From positions 1-64,000 of the forward strand of contig JAFVXW010000030.1 in assembly GCA_017500935.1 (NCBI GenBank): DNA of 64,000 bases, given 5' to 3'. The notes below the pieces were generated by a model. It did not search any database. It was not told where the DNA came from and was given only the letters and a program-made list of their open reading frames with translations. The stretch is from Lachnospiraceae bacterium. Its GTDB lineage: Bacteria; Bacillota; Clostridia; Lachnospirales; Lachnospiraceae. Within the stretch, counting starts at the first letter, position 1, and every line of letters begins with the position of its first letter. Made by a program: the position numbers and the translations under genes. This document shows positions 18,931 through 27,787 of this stretch, one piece after another.

Positions 18931-19788
18931 ATGTATGATCGTTCTTATTTAAAAGACAAAAAGAGGATTGTTGTAAAGATCGGTTCGTCCTCTTTACAGC
19001 ATAAAGAGACCGGAGATCTGGATTATATCAAGCTGGATGTTTTGGTACGTGAACTGTGTAATTTACGAAATCAGAGAAAAGATGTAGTTTTAGTTACTTC
19101 AGGAGCCATTGCACAGGGAAAAAAAGCGGTAAATCTGGATCCCGAAGAGGGAAAAAGAAATCCCATAGCAGTCAAGCAGGCATGCGCCGCCATCGGACAG
19201 GCCCGTTTAATGATGACATATCAGAAGATCTTTGCAGAATATAATCAGGTGGCAGCGCAGATTCTGATGACCAGACAGACCGTTGACAATGATATCAACC
19301 GCAAAAATGCACAGAATACCTTTGAAGAGCTGTTTTTACTGGGAGTGATCCCGGTTGTCAATGAAAACGATACTGTAGCGACCCATGAAATTGAGATCGG
19401 TGACAACGATACACTGTCTGCCATTGTAGCAGCAATGATCGGTGCGGATCTTTTGATCCTGTTATCCGACATTGACGGACTCTATACAGACGATCCCAGA
19501 AAAAATCCGGACGCGGTATTTATTGAAACCGTGGAAAAGCTGGATGAAAGCTATATGAAGATGGGAAAGGCTACCACGGGAAGCAGCGTGGGAACCGGCG
19601 GCATGAATACCAAAATGATCGCTGCAAAGATCGCAACAAGCTGCGGCGCTGATATGATCATCGCAAACAGCGAAGATATCCGTATCATTCACAGAATCAT
19701 TGACGGCAGAAATTTTGGAACTTTGTTTATCGGAAATAAAGATGAAAGCTTTGATCTGCCCGCATATGTAAATGAACTGCATAAATAA
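18931..19788 (+). CDS. proB: glutamate 5-kinase (without PUA domain)
   Basis: First step of proline synthesis: ATP-dependent phosphorylation of glutamate. The 285 residues cover the amino-acid-kinase fold: VVKIGSSSL (about 11-19), VTSGAIAQG, NENDTVATHEIEIGDNDTLSA, and the GTGGMNTKM loop. The C-terminal PUA domain of the 367-residue E. coli enzyme is missing, as in many Firmicutes. proA follows after a small DUF896 gene, so all three are likely one transcript. Confidence 0.95.
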   Translation: MYDRSYLKDKKRIVVKIGSSSLQHKETGDLDYIKLDVLVRELCNLRNQRKDVVLVTSGAIAQGKKAVNLDPEEGKRNPIAVKQACAAIGQARLMMTYQKIFAEYNQVAAQILMTRQTVDNDINRKNAQNTFEELFLLGVIPVVNENDTVATHEIEIGDNDTLSAIVAAMIGADLLILLSDIDGLYTDDPRKNPDAVFIETVEKLDESYMKMGKATTGSSVGTGGMNTKMIAAKIATSCGADMIIANSEDIRIIHRIIDGRNFGTLFIGNKDESFDLPAYVNELHK

Positions 19789-19812
19789 GAATCAGGCAAA
19801 AAGGAAGATATT

Positions 19813-20040
19813 ATGGCAACAATTGAAGAAAAAATCAAACGTATCAATGAACTTTATCACAAATCCAAAACGGCAGAAGGTCTGACGGAAGAAGAAAAAG
19901 CTGAACAGCAGGCTCTGCGCAAAGAATTTATCGCCAATGTCCGTGCAAATGTGAGAAGTACGATGAACAATGTCAGCGTTGAAAGAGAAGACGGAACCAT
20001 CGAAAATCTCGGGGATAAATACGGCGATCTGACACATTAA
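19813..20040 (+). CDS. DUF896 protein (YnzC-like)
   Basis: A 75-residue, highly charged, mostly helical protein. It has the DUF896 signature in two parts: IKRINELYHKSKTAEGLTEE, and EQQALRKEFIANVRANVR. This is the YnzC/YaaA-type helical hairpin known from Bacillus, where its role is unclear. It lies between proB and proA with 24 and 21 bases on either side, GGAAG before its ATG and GGAGG just after it for proA. Confidence 0.88.
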   Translation: MATIEEKIKRINELYHKSKTAEGLTEEEKAEQQALRKEFIANVRANVRSTMNNVSVEREDGTIENLGDKYGDLTH

Positions 20041-20061
20041 AAATAAGGAGGATTTTGTATC

Positions 20062-21309
20062 ATGACTGATCTGATACAAATGGGTGAACTTGCAAAAGCT
20101 GCAAAATACAAACTGCAGAATCTGACCTCTGTACAAAAAAATCATGCTCTTATTGCTGTTGCGGATGCTCTTTGCGGTCATTCTTCCTATATTCTGGCTG
20201 AAAATGCCAAAGATATCCAAAAAGGCGAAGAAAACGGCATGCACCCGGGTCTTTTGGACCGTCTGAGACTGACGGAAGGCAGAATAGAGGCAATGGCTGA
20301 TGGACTGCGTCAGATTGCAGAACTGCCTGACCCTGTGGGGGAGATCATGGAAACTTTTGAGCGTCCAAATGGTCTTAAAATCCAGAAAAAGAGAGTTCCC
20401 ATGGGTGTGATCGGAATTATCTATGAATCACGTCCCAATGTGACAGCGGATGCGTTCGGGCTGTGTTTTAAAACCGGAAATGCGGTGATCTTAAAAGGCG
20501 GAAGTGATGCCATTTTTTCCAATACAGCGATCGAAACGGTGATAAGAGCGGCACTCCAAAGCATGGAGATAACAGCAGATGCGATCCAGCTGATCAAAGA
20601 TACCGACAGAAGTGTGACCGCTGCTTTTATGAAGCTCAACCAATATGTGGATGTACTGATTCCCAGAGGAGGCGCAGGGCTGATACGCAGTGTTGTGCAG
20701 AACAGTACGATTCCTGTCATCGAGACCGGTACAGGCAACTGTCATATCTATGTGGATGAATATGCAGATATCGAAATGGCTGTCAAAGTGATCTTTAATG
20801 CAAAGACACAGCGCATAGGGGTATGCAATGCCTGTGAATCCCTTGTGGTTCACAAAAATATCAGAGCTGCATTTTTACCGAAGTTAAAAGCTGCACTGGA
20901 TGAAAAAAATGTGGAATTTAGAGCAGATGAAAGTACCATGGAGATTCTGGACGGCTGTATCCCTGTAACAGAAGAAGATTACGGGACAGAATTTCTGGAT
21001 TATATTCTGTCTGTCAAAACGGTGGAAAGCACGAAAGAAGCGATTGAGCATATCAACCGCTATAACACCGGTCATTCCGATGCGGTCATTACGGAAAATG
21101 AAGAAAATGCATTGGCATTTTTAAACGGTGTAGATGCGGCATGTGTATACTGGAATGCTTCCACACGCTTTACAGACGGTTTTGAGTTTGGATTTGGAGC
21201 AGAAATCGGTATCAGTACCCAAAAGCTCCATGCCAGAGGGCCGATGGGACTGAAAGAATTAACTGCTTACAAATATACGATCTGCGGTAATGGGCAGATC
21301 AGAGGATAA
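20062..21309 (+). CDS. proA: gamma-glutamyl phosphate reductase
   Basis: Second step of proline synthesis: NADPH reduction of glutamyl-5-phosphate to the semialdehyde. The 415-residue length is typical of the aldehyde dehydrogenase-like family. [31 protein letters not shown] and the catalytic-Cys block [14 protein letters not shown] are all present. [16 protein letters not shown] is the conserved C-terminal block. AAGGAGG lies 11 bases before the ATG. Confidence 0.96.
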   Translation: MTDLIQMGELAKAAKYKLQNLTSVQKNHALIAVADALCGHSSYILAENAKDIQKGEENGMHPGLLDRLRLTEGRIEAMADGLRQIAELPDPVGEIMETFERPNGLKIQKKRVPMGVIGIIYESRPNVTADAFGLCFKTGNAVILKGGSDAIFSNTAIETVIRAALQSMEITADAIQLIKDTDRSVTAAFMKLNQYVDVLIPRGGAGLIRSVVQNSTIPVIETGTGNCHIYVDEYADIEMAVKVIFNAKTQRIGVCNACESLVVHKNIRAAFLPKLKAALDEKNVEFRADESTMEILDGCIPVTEEDYGTEFLDYILSVKTVESTKEAIEHINRYNTGHSDAVITENEENALAFLNGVDAACVYWNASTRFTDGFEFGFGAEIGISTQKLHARGPMGLKELTAYKYTICGNGQIRG

Positions 21310-21324
21310 CGGAGGAAAACAGCC

Positions 21325-22278
21325 ATGAAAATGACAAAGAAAAAAGTGGCGATCGTCGGATGCGGACTTGTTGGTGCCACAACAGCATTCAGTCTGGAAA
21401 CCCAGGGTGTCTGCGATGAAATTCTGATGATCGACATCAACCACGAACGAGCTGTCGGAGAGATGATGGATCTGAACGATTCTCTTGAGTATCTGGGAAG
21501 AAATGTCAAAGTAAAAACCGGAACCTATGAAGACTGCAGCGACGCAGATATCATTGTGATCACGGCAGGAGCTCCTCCCAAACCCGGACAGACCAGACTG
21601 GATACTCTGGAACTGAGTGCAAAGATCTGCAAATCCATTGTGGAACCTATCATGGAAAGCGGATTTGACGGTATTTTTATCGTGATTTCCAATCCGGTAG
21701 ACATCATTGCACATTATGTACAGAATCTTTCCGGATTACCCAAAAATCAGGTAATCGGCACAGGTACTTCCATCGATTCTGCAAGACTCAAAAACTTTAT
21801 CGGTCAGCTTGTAAACGTGGATCCCAGAAGTGTACATGCATATTCTATGGGAGAGCACGGTGATTCCCAGATGGTTCCCTGGTCAACCGTTACTATTGCA
21901 GGAAAACCTTTTTATGATGTTATTGCAGACAACAAAGAGCTGGTGGGAGATGTTGATCTTGAAGATCTGGTTTCCAAAACTGCAAGAGAAGGCTGGGAAA
22001 TCTATAACAGAAAAGGCACTACTTATTACGGTATTGCAACTGCCTGTGCAGGTATTATCAAAGCTATTTTAAATGATGAAAACCGTATTATACCCGTATC
22101 CACACTGCTTGAAGGCGAATACGGCGAAAACGGTGTATATGCTGGTGTTCCGACTATCTTAAACAGAAGCGGAGCTTCCGATGTTCTGGAAATCCACATG
22201 ACACCCAGGGAACTGGCACGTTTTAAGGAGTCCTGTGATCTGATCCGCGAATATACAGCAAGAATCATGGAAAAATAA
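21325..22278 (+). CDS. ldh: L-lactate dehydrogenase-like 2-hydroxyacid dehydrogenase
   Basis: NAD-dependent LDH/MDH family, 317 residues. It has the Rossmann motif GCGLVGATTAF (about 12-22), Asp of IDIN for NAD(H) choice, the mobile loop APPKPGQTRLD, the NPVDI block, SARLKNFIG, and the catalytic GEHGDSQM His. The loop carries Pro where LDH usually has Gln102 and MDH has Arg, so pyruvate specificity is likely but not certain. CGGAGG precedes the ATG. A product of pyruvate reduction fits a fermentative host. Confidence 0.85.
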   Translation: MKMTKKKVAIVGCGLVGATTAFSLETQGVCDEILMIDINHERAVGEMMDLNDSLEYLGRNVKVKTGTYEDCSDADIIVITAGAPPKPGQTRLDTLELSAKICKSIVEPIMESGFDGIFIVISNPVDIIAHYVQNLSGLPKNQVIGTGTSIDSARLKNFIGQLVNVDPRSVHAYSMGEHGDSQMVPWSTVTIAGKPFYDVIADNKELVGDVDLEDLVSKTAREGWEIYNRKGTTYYGIATACAGIIKAILNDENRIIPVSTLLEGEYGENGVYAGVPTILNRSGASDVLEIHMTPRELARFKESCDLIREYTARIMEK

Positions 22279-22295
22279 TGAAAAGGAGATAAAAA

Positions 22296-23528
22296 ATGAG
22301 TAAAGTTGTTGAAAAATTTATCGAGTATGTAAAGATTGATACCGAGCCTGTACCCGGTGCCGGAGTTGTGCCCACCACAGAAAAGGAATTTGACCTTGCA
22401 AGAGTTTTGGTAAAACAGCTGCAGGATATGGGTGTGCCGGATGTTCGTCTGGATGAAAAGCATTGCTTTGTATATGCAACTATCCCTTCCAATCTTCCCG
22501 AAGATAAAAAAGTACCTGCCATCGGCTTTATGGCACATATGGATACCGCACCCGATATGTCCGGCAAGGATGTTAAACCCAGAGTTCTTTGCTATGAAGG
22601 CGGCGATATCGTATTAAATGAAGAACTTAACATCGTAATGAAGATATCTGAAACTCCCGAACTTCCTACTTATATCGGCAAGCATCTGATCGTGACAGAC
22701 GGTACTACTTTACTTGGCGCAGACGATAAGGCAGGTATTGCTGAAATCATGGAAATGGCAGAATATTTCATGACCAATCCCGAAGTACCTCACGGTACCA
22801 TCAAAATTGCATTTACTCCCGATGAAGAAGGCGGCGGCGGTATCCACTATTTTGATATCGAAGCATTCGGGGCAGACGGTGCATACACGGTTGACGGCGG
22901 TATTCTTGGCGGCATGGACTACGAATGCTTCAACGCAGCTGGTGCAGAACTGACTATCACCGGTTATGCGATTCATCCCGGCAGCGCAAAGGGACGTATG
23001 CTCAATGCAGCACTGATCGGTATGGAATTTAACAGCCTGCTTCCTGTAGAGCAGATTCCTGCATACACAGAAGGCGCAGAAGGCTTTTTCCATCTGTCCA
23101 GCTTTACCGGAAATGTGGATCAGGCTGTTTTGGATTATGCGATCCGTGACCATGACAGAACCAAATTTGAACAGAAAAAAGCACTGTTTTTGGCTTGTGC
23201 AGAATTTTTGAATACAAAATACGGCAGAAAAGTGGCAGAAGTAAAACTGACCGAACAGTACTGCAACATGAAGGAAATGATCATTCCCGAACATACCCAT
23301 CTGATCGACAATGCTAATGAAGCGATGAGAAGACTGGGCATCACCCCCATCAATTCTCCCATCAGAGGCGGCACAGACGGTTCCACTTTATCCTTCCGCG
23401 GTCTGCCTTGTCCGAATCTCTGCACCGGCGGACACAACTGCCACGGCAGATTTGAATATGCCTGCGTGGAAGAAATGGAAAGCTGTGTAGAAATTCTGAA
23501 AAATATCATCAAGATTTACGCAGAATAA
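22296..23528 (+). CDS. pepT: peptidase T (tripeptidase)
   Basis: Zinc aminopeptidase that cleaves the N-terminal residue of tripeptides in the cytoplasm. The 410 residues show the M20 metal ligands: HMDTAPD (about 86-92), LLGADDKAGIAEIME, DEEGGGG, and the C-terminal GGTDGSTLSFRGLPCPNL followed by GGHNCHG. AAAGGAG lies before the ATG, 17 bases after ldh. Codon choice resembles that of well-expressed genes. Confidence 0.95.
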   Translation: MSKVVEKFIEYVKIDTEPVPGAGVVPTTEKEFDLARVLVKQLQDMGVPDVRLDEKHCFVYATIPSNLPEDKKVPAIGFMAHMDTAPDMSGKDVKPRVLCYEGGDIVLNEELNIVMKISETPELPTYIGKHLIVTDGTTLLGADDKAGIAEIMEMAEYFMTNPEVPHGTIKIAFTPDEEGGGGIHYFDIEAFGADGAYTVDGGILGGMDYECFNAAGAELTITGYAIHPGSAKGRMLNAALIGMEFNSLLPVEQIPAYTEGAEGFFHLSSFTGNVDQAVLDYAIRDHDRTKFEQKKALFLACAEFLNTKYGRKVAEVKLTEQYCNMKEMIIPEHTHLIDNANEAMRRLGITPINSPIRGGTDGSTLSFRGLPCPNLCTGGHNCHGRFEYACVEEMESCVEILKNIIKIYAE

Positions 23529-23546
23529 ATCAAAGGAAAAACATCA

Positions 23547-25007
23547 TTGAACGATATGAACAACAAAATGATTTCTGCTGCCGAGGCAGAATATGTGCAG
23601 GTTCCGGAAACGGAACCTGCACGTCAGTACTATTTTATTGAAAAAGCAAAAAAACATGTGGAAGCCCTTAAAAATGAGCTGGGCAGAACCCCTACCTGCT
23701 GTGTGACCACCTTTGGCTGTCAGATGAATGCCAGGGACTCCGAAAAGCTCACCGGTATTTTAAGGCAGACCGGATATGAGATCATCGAAAACGAGGAAGC
23801 AGATTTTGTGATCTACAACACCTGTACTGTCCGCGACAATGCCAATCAGCGTGTCTATGGCAGACTTGGATTTATCAACAGCATGAAGCGCAAAAATCCC
23901 CATAAAAGAGTTGCTTTATGCGGCTGTATGATGCAGGAGCCTTCCGTGATCGAAAAGATCAAAAAAAGCTACCGTTTTGTGGATCTGATCTTTGGCACAC
24001 ACAATATCTACAAGTTTGCGGAACTTTTGTGTACCATGTTTGAAAACGAACACATGGTCATTGATATCTGGAAGGACACCGATAAAATTGTGGAAGATCT
24101 GCCTGTAGAGCGCAAATATTCCTTTAAATCAGGCATCAACATCATGTTTGGCTGCAATAATTTCTGCAGTTACTGTATCGTACCTTATGTGCGCGGCAGG
24201 GAACGAAGCAGAAAACCGGAGGAAATCATCAAAGAGATCAAAAATCTGGTGGCTGACGGTGTTGTGGAAGTCATGCTTTTGGGACAGAATGTCAATTCCT
24301 ACGGTAAAAATCTGGAAGAACCCATCAGCTTTGCACAGCTTCTTACACAGATTGAAAAAATAGAAGGTCTGGAGCGTATCCGCTTTATGACTTCACATCC
24401 CAAGGATCTTTCCGATGAACTGATCGAAGTGATGAAGCATTCCAAAAAGATCTGCAGACATCTTCATCTGCCCCTGCAGTCCGGTTCCACAAGAATCCTG
24501 CAGGCAATGAACAGAAGATATACAAAGGAACAGTATCTGGCACTGGCAAAGAAAATCCGGCAGGAAATTCCGGATATTTCCCTGACCACAGATATCATTG
24601 TGGGATTTCCGGGTGAAACCCTTGAGGATGTGGAAGAAACCATTGATGTGATCCGCCAGGTGGAATATGACAATGCCTTTACCTTTATCTATTCCAAACG
24701 AACCGGAACACCTGCTGCCGCAATGGAAAATCAGGTGCCCGAAGAGGTGGTAAAAGAGGGCTTTGACAAGGTATTAAAAACAGTTCAGGATATGGCAAAA
24801 TCCAGAGTTTCCAGACTGACAGGCAAAGTCGAGCTTGCGCTTGTGGAAGAGATCAATGAACAGGATTCTTCCTTTGTCACAGGACGCCTTTCCAACAACA
24901 CCATCGTACATTTCCCGGCAGATGCTTCCCTGATCGGCAAAATTGTACCGGTTTATCTGGAGGAATGCAGAGGATTTTACTATGTTGGCCGTATGACTGA
25001 CATGTAA
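23547..25007 (+). CDS. miaB: tRNA-2-methylthio-N6-dimethylallyladenosine synthase MiaB
   Basis: Radical-SAM methylthiotransferase that adds a methylthio group at A37 of tRNAs already modified by MiaA (whose gene is at 29863). The N-terminal cluster Cys are in TFGCQMNARDSE, NTCTVRDNA and LCGCMMQ. The radical-SAM triad is CNNFCSYCIVPYVRGRE, and a TRAM domain ends the 486 residues. The TTG at 23547 has AAAGGA at normal distance. ATG 23556 would be too far from it. Confidence 0.94.
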   Translation: MNDMNNKMISAAEAEYVQVPETEPARQYYFIEKAKKHVEALKNELGRTPTCCVTTFGCQMNARDSEKLTGILRQTGYEIIENEEADFVIYNTCTVRDNANQRVYGRLGFINSMKRKNPHKRVALCGCMMQEPSVIEKIKKSYRFVDLIFGTHNIYKFAELLCTMFENEHMVIDIWKDTDKIVEDLPVERKYSFKSGINIMFGCNNFCSYCIVPYVRGRERSRKPEEIIKEIKNLVADGVVEVMLLGQNVNSYGKNLEEPISFAQLLTQIEKIEGLERIRFMTSHPKDLSDELIEVMKHSKKICRHLHLPLQSGSTRILQAMNRRYTKEQYLALAKKIRQEIPDISLTTDIIVGFPGETLEDVEETIDVIRQVEYDNAFTFIYSKRTGTPAAAMENQVPEEVVKEGFDKVLKTVQDMAKSRVSRLTGKVELALVEEINEQDSSFVTGRLSNNTIVHFPADASLIGKIVPVYLEECRGFYYVGRMTDM

Positions 25008-25022
25008 TTGACAACGCTGTAC

Positions 25023-25051
25023 TGGACTCATTCAAAAAAATATGGTATTAT
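25023..25051 (+). promoter_or_regulatory. likely mutS promoter
   Basis: TGGACT (25023-25028) and TATTAT (25046-25051) are 17 bases apart in the only sizeable gap before mutS. A perfect consensus TTGACA at 25008 has no -10 at proper distance. Confidence 0.45.
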
Positions 25052-25055
25052 ATTA

Positions 25056-25092
25056 GCGGATATGCGCATTTTTTCTGAAAGTGCATATCCGC
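25056..25092 (+). promoter_or_regulatory. mutS leader hairpin
   Basis: GCGGATATGC (25056-25065) pairs perfectly with 25083-25092 around a 17-base loop, starting right at the expected transcription start of mutS. TTAATTTG follows, too short a T-run for a strong terminator. It could be a 5' stabiliser or a weak attenuator. Confidence 0.45.
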
Positions 25093-25121
25093 TTAATTTG
25101 TTTAAGTGAGGTAGACAAAAG

Positions 25122-27773
25122 ATGGCCGAAATGACGCCTATGATGCAGCAGTATCTGGAAACCAAAAGACAGTATCCGGATTGTATCCTTTTTTATAGAC
25201 TGGGTGACTTTTATGAAATGTTTTTTGAGGATGCCATTACCGCATCCCGTGAACTGGACATTACCCTGACCGGCAAAAACTGCGGTCTGGAAGAACGTGC
25301 GCCCATGTGCGGAATCCCCTATCATGCCGTGGAAGGATATCTGACCAAGCTGGTATCAAAAGGCTACAAGGTAGCCATCGGAGAACAGGTTGAGGATCCC
25401 AAGCTTGCAAAGGGACTTGTAAAGCGTGAAGTGGTGCGAATTGTCACTCCCGGCACCAATCTGGTGACACAGGCTTTGGAAGAGACCAAGAATAATTACC
25501 TGATGTGTATCGCGCATTTTGCAGGTAAGACCGGAATTTCCGTTGCAGACGTAACAACTGGTGATTATTACGTCACAGAAGTGGAAGATCTGCGAAAGCT
25601 GATGGATGAGCTGAACAAATATCATCCTTCCGAAGTCATCTGCAATGATGCCTTTATGATGAGCGGAGCCGATATCACAGACTTAAAGACAAGGCTTAAT
25701 ATTGCCGTCTATTCTCTGGAACCTCATTATTTTGATGAAGATCTCTGCAGAAAATGTCTGCAGAAGCATTTTAAGGTTTCCACGCTGACAGGACTTGGCG
25801 TGGAGGAATTTCCCAGCGGTCTGATCGCGGCGGGAAGTCTTTTGCAGTATCTGTACGATACCCAGAAGACATCTCTTTCCCATTTTACGCATATCACACC
25901 TTATCTGACCAGCCGTTTTATGCTGCTTGACAGTTCCACCAGAAGAAATCTGGAGCTGACAGAAACACTTCGTGAAAAGCAGAAAAGAGGCTCCCTGCTC
26001 TGGGTTTTGGACAAAACCAAAACAGCCATGGGCGGACGCCTTCTGCGAAGCTATCTGGAACAGCCCCTGATCGGCAAAGACGAGATGAACGAGCGTCTGG
26101 ATGCAGTGGAAGAACTGACAAAATTGCCGATGGCCAGAGAAGAGATCCGGGAATACTTAAATCCGGTATATGATCTTGAGAGACTGCTTGGTAAAGTCAG
26201 CTATAAGACAGCAAATGCAAGGGATCTAATCGCATTCCGCAATTCCATGGAAATGATGCCGCATATCAAGACGGTTCTGGAAGATATGCATTCCGGCTTT
26301 TTGCAGAAGATCAATGAAGAAATGGATGATCTGCAGGATCTGTATCAGATGATAGATACAGCCATTGTGGAGGAAGCACCCATTTCCATCCGGGAAGGCG
26401 GTCTGATCAAAGAAGGATTTGATGAAACCATTGATCAGCTTCGCAGCGCCAAAACAGAAGGCAAAAACTGGCTGGCACAGCTTGAAGAGGCAGAACGTGA
26501 CCGTACCGGTATCCGTAACCTGCGCATCCGTTACAACAAGGTTTTTGGTTATTATATAGAAATCACCAATTCTTATAAGGATATGGTGCCTGATGATTAT
26601 ATCAGAAAACAGACACTTACCAATGCGGAACGTTACTCCATGCCCCGTTTAAAGGAGCTGGAGGATATGATCTTAAACGCAGAGGATAAGCTTGTAGGAC
26701 TGGAATATGACCGTTTTTGTGAACTAAGAGATCATATTGCAGACCAGATCGAGAGGATCCAGAAAACTGCCAAGGCCATTGCAAGACTGGATGTTTTTGC
26801 ATCCCTTTCACTGGTGGCAGAGCGCAATCACTATGTGCGTCCAAAGCTGAATGAAAAAGGGATCATTGATATCAAAGACGGCCGACATCCTGTCGTGGAA
26901 CAGATGATCGAGCATGATATGTTTATTGCAAATGATACCTATCTGGACAATCAAAAACACAGCATTTCCGTGATTACAGGCCCGAATATGGCCGGAAAAT
27001 CCACCTATATGCGCCAGACAGCACTGATCGTGCTGATGGCCCAGATCGGCAGCTTTGTACCTGCAAAGAGTGCAAATATCGGTGTGGTTGACCGTATTTT
27101 TACCCGTGTAGGTGCGTCGGATGATCTGGCAAGCGGCCAGTCAACCTTTATGGTGGAAATGAATGAAGTAGCCAATATTTTGCGCAATGCCACTTCAAAC
27201 AGCCTGCTTGTGCTGGATGAGATCGGCAGAGGAACATCCACCTTTGACGGACTTTCCATTGCGTGGGCGGTGATTGAACATATCAGCAACCGAAAGCTTC
27301 TGGGCGCAAAAACTCTGTTTGCGACCCATTATCACGAACTGACAGAGCTTGAGGGCAAGATCGGAAACGTGGATAATTACTGCATTGCAGTCAAGGAAAA
27401 GGGCGATGATATTGTCTTTTTAAGAAAGATCATCCGCGGCGGTGCAGACAGAAGCTACGGTATTCAGGTTGCCAAGCTTGCAGGTGTTCCGGATATGGTC
27501 ATTGACCGTGCAAAAGAGATTTTAAAGCAGCTTTCCGACAATGATATCATGGAACGGGTACAGAGTATTTCTGTAGAAACCGAAAGCTTGACCAAAAAGC
27601 AGAAACATTACGACGAAGTGGATCTGGAACAGATTTCTTTGTTTGATACCGTAAAAGATGAGGATGTTCTGGAAGAATTAAAGAGTGTGGATATCACCAC
27701 CATGACGCCTCTTGATGCAATGAATACATTATACCGTCTGCAGAACAAGTTAAAAAACAGATGGGGACAATGA
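25122..27773 (+). CDS. mutS: DNA mismatch repair protein MutS
   Basis: Recognises mismatches and starts repair with MutL. The mismatch-reading Phe30-Tyr31-Glu32 (GDFYEMF) is intact. The 883 residues include connector, lever and clamp domains, then the ABC ATPase with [14 protein letters not shown] (Lys about 626), the STFMVEM signature, [14 protein letters not shown], and [11 protein letters not shown]. The C-terminal helix-turn-helix for dimerisation is present. Nothing suggests loss of function, so a mutator state from mutS loss is not supported. mutL follows 14 bases later. Confidence 0.97.
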   Translation: MAEMTPMMQQYLETKRQYPDCILFYRLGDFYEMFFEDAITASRELDITLTGKNCGLEERAPMCGIPYHAVEGYLTKLVSKGYKVAIGEQVEDPKLAKGLVKREVVRIVTPGTNLVTQALEETKNNYLMCIAHFAGKTGISVADVTTGDYYVTEVEDLRKLMDELNKYHPSEVICNDAFMMSGADITDLKTRLNIAVYSLEPHYFDEDLCRKCLQKHFKVSTLTGLGVEEFPSGLIAAGSLLQYLYDTQKTSLSHFTHITPYLTSRFMLLDSSTRRNLELTETLREKQKRGSLLWVLDKTKTAMGGRLLRSYLEQPLIGKDEMNERLDAVEELTKLPMAREEIREYLNPVYDLERLLGKVSYKTANARDLIAFRNSMEMMPHIKTVLEDMHSGFLQKINEEMDDLQDLYQMIDTAIVEEAPISIREGGLIKEGFDETIDQLRSAKTEGKNWLAQLEEAERDRTGIRNLRIRYNKVFGYYIEITNSYKDMVPDDYIRKQTLTNAERYSMPRLKELEDMILNAEDKLVGLEYDRFCELRDHIADQIERIQKTAKAIARLDVFASLSLVAERNHYVRPKLNEKGIIDIKDGRHPVVEQMIEHDMFIANDTYLDNQKHSISVITGPNMAGKSTYMRQTALIVLMAQIGSFVPAKSANIGVVDRIFTRVGASDDLASGQSTFMVEMNEVANILRNATSNSLLVLDEIGRGTSTFDGLSIAWAVIEHISNRKLLGAKTLFATHYHELTELEGKIGNVDNYCIAVKEKGDDIVFLRKIIRGGADRSYGIQVAKLAGVPDMVIDRAKEILKQLSDNDIMERVQSISVETESLTKKQKHYDEVDLEQISLFDTVKDEDVLEELKSVDITTMTPLDAMNTLYRLQNKLKNRWGQ

Positions 27774-27787
27774 CAGGAAGATAAAAA

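Noticed and set aside
25008..25013. Perfect TTGACA as the mutS -35
   Set aside because: No -10 lies 15-19 bases downstream. The TATTAT at 25046 is 32 bases away and pairs better with TGGACT at 25023.
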